In this document: piece after piece, positions 58,249 to 64,000 of the stretch
Numbering within the stretch: the first letter of the stretch is position 1
How the letters are laid out: every line of letters begins with the position of its first letter
From: Streptomyces sp. NBC_00223
GTDB lineage: Bacteria > Actinomycetota > Actinomycetes > Streptomycetales > Streptomycetaceae
Assembly: GCF_036199905.1 (NCBI RefSeq)
Contig: NZ_CP108109.1
Location: forward strand, 5,641,501-5,705,500
Length of the DNA stretch: 64,000 nt
Direction of reading: 5' to 3'
The notes under the pieces: generated by a model
What the model was told of the DNA's origin: nothing
What the model saw: only the letters and a program-made list of their open reading frames with translations
The model's database searches: none
Program-made: the position numbers and the translations under genes

Positions 58249-59226
58249 ATGACCGCAGGCACTGCCAGGCGCACGGCCGTCCTTTCACGTTTCACCGCGG
58301 TCGCCGCACTCGCGGTCGCCGGCACCCTGGTGATCACCGGGTGCGGCGACCAGACCAAGAAGGACGATTCCTCGGGCAACCCCAAGGGCAATGACACCGG
58401 CAAACCGGCGGCGACCAGTACCTCCGCCGCGCCGCTCTTCGCCAAGCTGCCCCAGAAATACCAGGACAGCGGCGTCATCAAGGTCGGCACGGACGCGTCG
58501 TACGCGCCGATGGAACAGACCGAGAACGGCAAGATCGTCGGTATCGACCCCGATCTGGCGGACGCGCTGTCCCAGCAGCTGGGCGTGAGGTTCGAGTTCA
58601 CCAACGGCAAGTTCGACGGCCTGATCACTTCGCTCTACACCGGCCGTTCCGACGTCGTGATGTCCGCTATGAGCGACACCAAGGCCCGCCAGGAGGGCCT
58701 GGACGACAAGGGCAAGAAGACCGGCAAGGGCGTCGACTTCGTCGACTACTACACCTCGGGTTCGTCGCTGCTCGTGAAGAAGGGCAACCCCAAGGGCATC
58801 AAGTCCCTGGCCGATCTGTGCGGCCAGACCGTCGCCGTCCAGCGCGGCACGATCTACCAGGACGCGTTCAAGGCGCAGAAGACCGCCTGCGGCAGCAAGG
58901 GCCTGACCATCCAGCCCTTCGACACCGACGCCGAGGCGCAGACCCGGGTCAAGGCCGGCGGCGCGGTCGCCGACCTCAACGACACCCCGGTGGCCGCGTA
59001 CATCGCCCAGAAGTCCGGCAACGGCAACGATTTCGAGATCGCCGGCTCCCCGGCCGACGCGGGCCCCTTCGGCATCGCGCTGGACAAGAGCAACAGCCAG
59101 CTGCGGGACGTGCTCAAGGAGGCCGTGGACGCGATCATCGCGGACGGCTCCTACGCCAAGGTGCTGGAGAAGTGGAACGCGGCGACCGGTGCCATCAGCC
59201 AGGCGGCCGTCAACGGCGGTTCCTGA
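58249..59226 (+). CDS. Polar amino-acid ABC transporter substrate-binding lipoprotein
   Basis: This 325-residue family-3 binding protein has a lipobox VITGC (Cys ~33) after a signal peptide. A Lys/Asp/Ser linker and a GlnH-like fold follow (VGTDASYAPMEQTENGKIVG, FDGLITSLYTGRSDVVMSAM). AGGAGG lies eight bases before ATG 58249. It should deliver a glutamate-, glutamine- or arginine-like amino acid to the permease and ATPase encoded next. The specificity is not readable. Confidence 0.93.
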   Translation: MTAGTARRTAVLSRFTAVAALAVAGTLVITGCGDQTKKDDSSGNPKGNDTGKPAATSTSAAPLFAKLPQKYQDSGVIKVGTDASYAPMEQTENGKIVGIDPDLADALSQQLGVRFEFTNGKFDGLITSLYTGRSDVVMSAMSDTKARQEGLDDKGKKTGKGVDFVDYYTSGSSLLVKKGNPKGIKSLADLCGQTVAVQRGTIYQDAFKAQKTACGSKGLTIQPFDTDAEAQTRVKAGGAVADLNDTPVAAYIAQKSGNGNDFEIAGSPADAGPFGIALDKSNSQLRDVLKEAVDAIIADGSYAKVLEKWNAATGAISQAAVNGGS

Positions 59227-59256
59227 CCGTGCCCCGACGGATGAAGGGCGGTCGGC

Positions 59257-60249
59257 GTGACTGACAAGCTGGACAAGGGGCCCGCGGACACCCCGCCCGC
59301 GGACCCGCCCGCCGACCCGCCCGCCGACCCCGCGGCCGCCGTCCTGCCGGAGGGGCCGGCCGCGGTGCCGTACGAGCCGATCCGGGCGATACCGGTACGG
59401 CACTACGGCCGCTGGGTCAGCGCGGTCGTGGTGCTCGCCCTGCTGGCGTGGCTGGCCTACGCCTTCTCCCAGGGCGACATCCTCTGGGGCGCGGTGCGCG
59501 GCAAGCTCCTCGACGACACCGTGGTCAAGGGCGCCTGGCACACCGTGCTGATCTCGGTCTGCTCGATGGCGCTCGGCCTGGTGCTCGGTGTGCTCTTCGC
59601 GGTGATGCGGCTGTCGAAGAACCCGGTCACCGGCGGGGTCGCCTGGCTGTACATCTGGTTCTTCCGCGGCACCCCGGTGTACGTGCAGCTGCTGATGTGG
59701 TTCAACCTCTCGTTGATCTTCCCCGTGATCAACCTGATGCCGCTGTACAAGAACGACACCGTCGCCATCATGACCCCCTTCGTGGCCGCCCTGCTGGGCC
59801 TGGGCCTCAACGAGGGCGCCTACATGGCGGAGATCGTCCGGGCCGGCATCCAGTCGGTGGACGAGGGGCAGACCGAGGCGTCGCAGGCGCTGGGCATGAC
59901 CGGCGCCCGGACCATGCGGCGGATCGTTCTCCCGCAGGCGATGCGGGTGATCATCCCGCCGACCGGCAACGAGTTCATCAACATGCTCAAGACGTCCTCG
60001 CTGGTGTCGGTGGTCCAGTACCAGGAGCTGTTGCGGGCGACCTCCGACATCGGCAGCGACACCACCGCGGTGATGGAGATGCTCTTTGTCGCGTCCATCT
60101 GGTATCTGGCGCTGACCAGTGTGTTCAGCGTCGGCCAGTTCTATCTGGAGCGCCGTTACGCCCGCGGTTCGCTGCGGTCGCTGCCGCTGACCCCGTGGCA
60201 GAAGGTCAAGTCCAATCTGACCACCCTGCGCCGACCGAAGGTGGCCTGA
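59257..60249 (+). CDS. Polar amino-acid ABC transporter permease
   Basis: This 330-residue HisM/GlnP-type permease has a ~45-residue Pro/Asp/Ala-rich tail at its N-terminus (repeated PADP), then five membrane helices and the docking loop EASQALGMTGARTMRRIVLP. The GTG start has AAGGGCG upstream. The stop overlaps the ATPase gene ATG by one base (TGATG). The disordered N-terminus is unusual in length. Confidence 0.93.
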   Translation: MTDKLDKGPADTPPADPPADPPADPAAAVLPEGPAAVPYEPIRAIPVRHYGRWVSAVVVLALLAWLAYAFSQGDILWGAVRGKLLDDTVVKGAWHTVLISVCSMALGLVLGVLFAVMRLSKNPVTGGVAWLYIWFFRGTPVYVQLLMWFNLSLIFPVINLMPLYKNDTVAIMTPFVAALLGLGLNEGAYMAEIVRAGIQSVDEGQTEASQALGMTGARTMRRIVLPQAMRVIIPPTGNEFINMLKTSSLVSVVQYQELLRATSDIGSDTTAVMEMLFVASIWYLALTSVFSVGQFYLERRYARGSLRSLPLTPWQKVKSNLTTLRRPKVA

Positions 60250-61016
60250 TGAGTGTCGAACCGATGGTGCGGGCCGAGGCCGTCCACAAGTCCTTCGGGG
60301 CCGCGCACATCCTCAAGGGCATCGATCTGGAGGTCGCGCCGCGCGAGGTGTTCTGCCTGATCGGCCCCTCGGGGTCGGGCAAGTCGACCTTCCTGCGGTG
60401 CATCAACCACCTGGAGCAGATCAACGCCGGCCGGCTGTGGGTCGACGGCGAACTGGTCGGCTACCGGCAGCGCGGCGACAAGCTGCACGAGCTGAAGGAC
60501 CGTGAGGTCGCCGCCAAGCGCCGTGACATCGGGATGGTCTTCCAGCGCTTCAACCTCTTCCCGCACATGACCGCGCTGGAGAACGTCATGGAGGGGCCGG
60601 TCCAGGTCAAGCGGGAGGCCAGGGCGGTGGCCAGGGAGCGCGCCGGGCGGCTGCTCGACCGGGTGGGGCTGGCCGACAAGGCGGCCCACTACCCCGCGCA
60701 GCTGTCCGGCGGGCAGCAGCAGCGGGTGGCCATCGCCCGGGCGCTGGCCATGGAGCCCAAGCTGATGCTCTTCGACGAGCCGACCTCGGCGCTCGACCCC
60801 GAGCTGGTCGGCGATGTGCTCGACGTCATGCGCGGGCTCGCCGAGGACGGCATGACCATGATCGTGGTCACCCATGAGATGGGCTTCGCCCGGGAGGTGG
60901 GCGACGCGCTGGTCTTCATGGACGACGGTGTGGTCGTGGAGTCGGGCCATCCGCGCGATGTGCTGGGCAACCCCCGGCACGACCGTACGAAGGCGTTCCT
61001 TTCCAAGGTGCTGTGA
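60249..61016 (+). CDS. Polar amino-acid ABC transporter ATPase
   Basis: This 255-residue ATPase of the GlnQ type has Walker A GPSGSGKST (~residues 40-48), a Q-loop FQRFNLFPHM, signature LSGGQQQRVAIARALAM, Walker B LMLFDEPTSALDPE and H-loop VVTHEM. It powers uptake by the two genes before it. ATG 60249 sits in the TGATG overlap with the permease gene, so translation is coupled. Confidence 0.96.
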   Translation: MSVEPMVRAEAVHKSFGAAHILKGIDLEVAPREVFCLIGPSGSGKSTFLRCINHLEQINAGRLWVDGELVGYRQRGDKLHELKDREVAAKRRDIGMVFQRFNLFPHMTALENVMEGPVQVKREARAVARERAGRLLDRVGLADKAAHYPAQLSGGQQQRVAIARALAMEPKLMLFDEPTSALDPELVGDVLDVMRGLAEDGMTMIVVTHEMGFAREVGDALVFMDDGVVVESGHPRDVLGNPRHDRTKAFLSKVL

Positions 61017-61040
61017 CACCTCGGACGCTTCGCCCTCCGC

Positions 61041-61074
61041 CCTGGGGCACGGGTGCGCTGCCCGTGCCCCGGGG
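61041..61074 (+). terminator. Terminator after amino-acid ABC operon
   Basis: CCTGGGGCACGGG (61041-61053) pairs with CCCGTGCCCCGGG (61061-61073), with one T-G pair. It lies 25 bases after the ATPase gene. Confidence 0.85.
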
Positions 61075-61086
61075 CGTCCGGCCGCC

Positions 61087-61116
61087 TTGGGGTTCCACCG
61101 GTCCGCGAACTGTAAT
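61087..61116 (+). promoter_or_regulatory. Promoter of the CGNR gene
   Basis: TTGGGG (61087-61092) and TGTAAT (61111-61116) are separated by 18 bases. This is the nearest sigma-70-like pair and it lies ~75 bases before GTG 61190. Confidence 0.5.
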
Positions 61117-61189
61117 ACCCTGATAGCTTGTTTGGTCATTACCGATTCGGCTGTCCCCGCTCCCGGACCGCGCCTAGTAAGGACCACAA

Positions 61190-61819
61190 GTGGAACTGGC
61201 TTATTACTCGGACTACGCGGTGCGCCTCGTCAACAGCGAGGAGCCCAAGCGCGGCACCGACACACTGACCTCCGTCGAGGCGGTACGGGAACTCATCGGC
61301 GCCGGTGGACAGTCCGGCACCCGGGTGGTCGACGCGGACGTGGCGCGGCTGCGTGCCGTACGCACCCGGCTGCGCGGTGTCTTCGAGGCCGCCGACGAGG
61401 GCGACGAGGTCAGGGCGGTGGACCTGCTCAACGCGCTGATGCTGGAGTTCCCGGTCAGCCCGCAGATCTCCGGACACGACCTGCCGGCCGCCACCGGGCG
61501 CCCCGACTGGCACATGCATCTCGCCGACCAGGCGGCGAACGCGGGCGCGGGCTTCTCGGCCACCGCCTGCATGGGCCTGGCCTTCCAGCTCACCAGCCTG
61601 GGCGCGGACCGCCTCGGCATCTGCGAGGCCGCCCCCTGCCGCAACGCGTACGTCGACACATCGACAAACCGTTCACGCCGGTACTGCTCCGACCGCTGTG
61701 CCACGCGAGCGAACGTGGCGGCCTACCGGGCGCGCAAGCGCCTGGAGAACGACCGGTCCGCGCGCAGCGGCCGTACGCAGGAGGCCGCCCAGGAGGCCAC
61801 CCCCGTCACCGAGCGCTGA
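61190..61819 (+). CDS. CGNR zinc-finger (ABATE) regulator
   Basis: This 209-residue protein has an N-terminal ABATE domain (residues ~1-140) and a C-terminal CGNR-type zinc finger (CEAAPCRNAYVDTSTNRSRR then YCSDRCATRANVAAYRARK). Such proteins are putative DNA-binding regulators of stress genes. AAGGA lies seven bases before GTG 61190. The last 97 bases overlap the 3' end of sodX on the other strand. Confidence 0.9.
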   Translation: MELAYYSDYAVRLVNSEEPKRGTDTLTSVEAVRELIGAGGQSGTRVVDADVARLRAVRTRLRGVFEAADEGDEVRAVDLLNALMLEFPVSPQISGHDLPAATGRPDWHMHLADQAANAGAGFSATACMGLAFQLTSLGADRLGICEAAPCRNAYVDTSTNRSRRYCSDRCATRANVAAYRARKRLENDRSARSGRTQEAAQEATPVTER

Positions 61820-62148
61820 AGCTCACGCGGTGGCCGGAACCGCCCTCTCGCCCGGGCCAGCACCATCTCGTCCGGCACGGTGCCGAACTCCCGGCTGTCG
61901 TTCTCCACGAACGTGTTGTCGCCCAGCACCCACCAGCCGCCCTCGCGGCGTTCCACGGCCCGTTTGACGATCAGCAGATCCTGTTGCAGTGGGTGCCGGA
62001 GCACCACCACATCTCCCGCGCGCACCAGCTCGGCGCCGCTGCGGATCTTCTGGATCAGCAGCCAGTCCCCGTGCAGCAGCGTGGGTGCCATCGACGGACC
62101 AGTGACCTCGACCAGCTGCCATGACAGCCTGGCCCCCTGCTCCCGCAT
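61723..62148 (-). CDS. sodX: NiSOD-maturation signal-peptidase-type protease SodX
   Basis: This 141-residue S26-family protease has the catalytic Ser in VTGPSMAPTL (~residue 19) and Lys in LLIVKRAVE (~residue 62). It has no membrane helix at the N-terminus, as in SodX, which removes the propeptide from nickel superoxide dismutase. It is divergent from sodN. A 97-base overlap with the end of the CGNR gene is unusual and constrains both proteins. The C-terminal ~35 residues (GVASWAASCVRPLRADRSFS) lie in that overlap and may be non-essential. Confidence 0.88.
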   Translation of the reverse strand: MREQGARLSWQLVEVTGPSMAPTLLHGDWLLIQKIRSGAELVRAGDVVVLRHPLQQDLLIVKRAVERREGGWWVLGDNTFVENDSREFGTVPDEMVLARARGRFRPPRELQRSVTGVASWAASCVRPLRADRSFSRRLRAR

Positions 62149-62283
62149 CCTCCGCCTCCTGGTTCGTTTCCCGCTCCCAGAGTGACACCAGACTTTTGTC
62201 CTAAGCCACCCGGGGCAGCCGAGAAAACGAGTCCTCCAGGGAGTAATGTCCCACCTGAAAGACGATCACGAGGAAGGACAGCC

Positions 62284-62679
62284 ATGTTCACTCGCCTGTT
62301 CGCGCCCAAGGTGAAGGTCAGCGCCCACTGCGACCTGCCCTGCGGTGTCTATGACCCGGCCCAGGCCCGTATCGAGGCCGAGTCCGTCAAGGCGGTCCAG
62401 GACAAGTACCAGGCCAACGAGGACGCGGACTTCCGTACGCGTGCCATCATCATCAAGGAGCAGCGCGCGGAGCTCGCCAAGCACCACGTCTCGGTGCTGT
62501 GGAGCGACTACTTCAAGCCTCCGCACTTCGAGAAGTACCCGCAGCTGCACCAGCTGGTGAACGACACCCTCAAGGCCCTGAGTGCCGCCAAGGCCTCCAA
62601 CGACCCGGCCACGGGCCAGAAGGCCCTTGACCTGATCGCGGAGATCGACAAGATCTTCTGGGAGACCAAGCAGGCCTGA
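62284..62679 (+). CDS. sodN: Nickel superoxide dismutase precursor
   Basis: SodN converts superoxide to oxygen and hydrogen peroxide. The 131-residue precursor has a 14-residue propeptide (MFTRLFAPKVKVSA), then the nickel hook HCDLPCGVYDP (His15, Cys16 and Cys20 of the precursor are His1, Cys2 and Cys6 of the mature form). Cleavage by SodX exposes the His1 amine that binds nickel. The mature length of 117 residues matches the family. GGAAGGA lies eight bases before the ATG. In S. coelicolor nickel controls it partly through the sRNA from sodF. Confidence 0.97.
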   Translation: MFTRLFAPKVKVSAHCDLPCGVYDPAQARIEAESVKAVQDKYQANEDADFRTRAIIIKEQRAELAKHHVSVLWSDYFKPPHFEKYPQLHQLVNDTLKALSAAKASNDPATGQKALDLIAEIDKIFWETKQA

Positions 62680-62810
62680 CCCCTTCCGGGTCACCCCCGT
62701 GCCCGGCGTGCCGATCCCGGCCCGCCGGGCACGGTCGTGTCCGGCCCGAGCGGTCCGTGTCACACCGCGGGGCGGTTCCTGAACGGGCGGCACGGGCCTA
62801 GGGTCGAGCC

Positions 62811-63773
62811 ATGTTTGCTGTGTATGCCGCGCGTATCGACGCCGAACAGCCGCTGGGCGGGCTTGAGCTGGGGGAGCGACCCGAGCCGGAGCAGCGGGCC
62901 GGGTGGACCACGATCCGGGTCAGGGCCGCCTCGCTGAACCACCACGACCTGTGGTCGCTCAAGGGGGTCGGCCTCGGGCAGGAGAGCCTGCCGATGATCC
63001 TCGGCTGCGACGCGGCCGGGGTGGACGAGGACGGCAACGAGGTGGTGGTGCACTCGGTGATCGGCCAGACCGGTTACGGGGTGAGCCCCAAGGAACGCCG
63101 CTCGATCCTCACCGAGGTGTACCAGGGGACGTTCGCCGAGCGGGTGACCGTACCGGCGTGGAATGTCCTGCCGAAGCCGAAGGAGCTGTCCTTCGAGGAG
63201 GCCGCCTGCCTGCCCACCGCGTGGCTGACGGCCTATCGGATGCTCTTCACCAACTCCGGCGTCCGGCCCGGGGACTCGGTGCTGGTGCAGGGCGCGGGCG
63301 GCGGGGTCGCGACGGCCGTGATCGTGCTGGCGAAGGCCGCCGGGCTGCGGGTCTACGCGACCAGCCGGGACGCGGGGAAGCGCAAGCGGGCCGAAGAGCT
63401 GGGCGCGCACGGGGTGTTCGAGCCGGGCGCCCGGCTGCCCGAGCGGGTCGACGCGGTGATCGAGACCGTGGGCGCGGCCACCTGGTCGCACTCGATCAAG
63501 TCGCTGCGGCCCGGCGGCACCCTGGTGATCTCCGGTGCCACCAGCGGCGTCAACCCGCCGGCCACCGAGCTGAACCGGATCTTCTTCCTCGAACTCAAGG
63601 TCGTCGGCTCCACGATGGGCTCCAAGGACGAGCTGGAGGACCTGCTCGGCTTCTGCGCGGCGACCGGAGTACGGCCGGTGATCGACTCGGTGCTGCCGCT
63701 GGACCGGGCCCGTGAGGGCTTCGAACGCCTCGCGGCGGGCGAGGCGTTCGGCAAGATCGTGCTGACCGCGTAG
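62811..63773 (+). CDS. Zinc-binding-type MDR alcohol dehydrogenase / quinone oxidoreductase
   Basis: This 320-residue MDR-family enzyme has a GroES-like N-domain (SLNHHDLWSLKGVGL, LGCDAAGVDEDGNEVV) and a nucleotide-binding loop in SVLVQGAGGGVATAVIVLAK (~residues 160-179). The structural-zinc cysteine cluster is absent, so it belongs with zinc-lacking quinone-type reductases, even though databases often name this subgroup zinc-binding. The substrate is unknown. It is monocistronic, downstream of sodN. Confidence 0.9.
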   Translation: MFAVYAARIDAEQPLGGLELGERPEPEQRAGWTTIRVRAASLNHHDLWSLKGVGLGQESLPMILGCDAAGVDEDGNEVVVHSVIGQTGYGVSPKERRSILTEVYQGTFAERVTVPAWNVLPKPKELSFEEAACLPTAWLTAYRMLFTNSGVRPGDSVLVQGAGGGVATAVIVLAKAAGLRVYATSRDAGKRKRAEELGAHGVFEPGARLPERVDAVIETVGAATWSHSIKSLRPGGTLVISGATSGVNPPATELNRIFFLELKVVGSTMGSKDELEDLLGFCAATGVRPVIDSVLPLDRAREGFERLAAGEAFGKIVLTA

Positions 63774-64000
63774 CGGCGCCGCAGGGGCGGCTCGGGCGGC
63801 TCGGGCGGCCTGGGCCGCCCGGTGCGTACGGGGCCGGTACGCGACCGCACGTACGGCACCGGCACGTACCCGCCCCCGCGCGGGCCCGCGTCCGGCGGCC
63901 GCCCGCCCGGCCCGCCGCCGAGTGCCGGAGCGGCCGACATCCGGCCGGGCCCGCCGCGCGCGGGCCCGCCCTACGGCTTGGCCGGGCCGTGCAGCGCCGC
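63774..64000. other. Terminal intergenic region, possible end of a minus-strand gene
   Basis: This GC-rich region contains several GTACG-rich inverted pieces near 63820-63880 that may end the MDR transcript. A minus-strand frame ends with TAG at 63973-63971 after the codons for AALHGPAKP, so the 3' end of another gene may enter at the right edge. Only nine codons are visible, too few to call. Confidence 0.35.

Noticed and set aside
1..64000. Insertion sequences, prophage, CRISPR arrays or conjugative elements
   Set aside because: No transposase, integrase, cas gene, phage structural gene or regularly spaced short repeat was found. All genes look like conserved chromosome.
63971..64000. Minus-strand gene end at the right edge
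   Set aside because: Only nine codons and a stop are visible. That is too little to call a gene, so it was mentioned only as a possibility.

Overview
This is a stretch of high-GC actinobacterial chromosome that reads throughout as Streptomyces (Streptomycetaceae). GTG and TTG starts are common, many genes look leaderless, TTA codons are nearly absent, and the window carries family landmarks: sigR-rsrA, the das chitobiose cluster with DasR operators, wblE, a sigH operon, the NiSOD pair sodN/sodX and a B12-controlled class Ia ribonucleotide reductase. From memory, the gene order resembles the S. coelicolor core region around SCO5190-SCO5256; that could not be checked here. No phage, transposase or CRISPR is seen. 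This is core chromosome, not an island.

Region by region: 1-3000, a TerD-AIM24 fusion and two AIM24 genes. 3107-12438, housekeeping and envelope genes: NUDIX hydrolase, DUF2342 protein, SDR, MoaE, PDZ/Lon-like protease, PPA1309 and UPF0182 proteins. 12459-15660, two identical initiator tRNA genes flanking a Sel1-repeat gene and an array of terminator-like degenerate repeats. 15757-18948, a HEAT-repeat gene with a TTA codon, then a Fur-type regulator divergent from a catalase gene whose promoter carries a palindrome. 19026-24883, CBS protein, histidinol phosphatase, TetR, SMR exporter, rsgA, aroA and an M50 protease. 24946-27869, SRAP protein, a 20-codon coupling ORF, an alpha/beta hydrolase and the thiol-stress pair sigR-rsrA with an autoregulatory promoter. 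28251-30007, a TPR protein and peptide deformylase. 30102-33890, nrdAB behind two NrdR boxes and a cobalamin riboswitch. 33916-37161, a small membrane protein, a GlxA/AraC regulator and the DUF3311-mctP monocarboxylate permease pair with a TTA codon.

37324-44157 is the aminosugar module: dasR, dasA, dasB, dasC, dasD and nagB, with four dre-like DasR operators. The fourth lies far from nagB, towards a sensor histidine kinase gene. 44727-50128 holds regulators: the PdtaS-type kinase, wblE, a lipid kinase, a membrane protein, and sigH with its anti-sigma gene. 50284-57838 holds a GNAT enzyme, a D-cysteine desulfhydrase-like enzyme divergent from an RpiR regulator, a secreted peptidoglycan amidase, a MerR-thioredoxin operon, a Uma2 nuclease and malic enzyme. 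58249-61016 is a polar amino-acid ABC transporter. 61190-62679 holds a CGNR zinc-finger protein and sodX/sodN. The window closes with a zinc-independent-looking MDR oxidoreductase.

The shared theme is stress and nutrient sensing. Peroxide (catalase), thiol oxidation (sigR), superoxide (sodN), general stress (sigH), cell-wall or chitin sugars (das) and B12 supply (nrdAB) all have local regulators with recognisable sites. The most unusual items are the tRNA-flanked repeat array, the 20-codon TGATG-linked ORF, the two TTA codons, the extra dre site and the stacked control of nrdAB.
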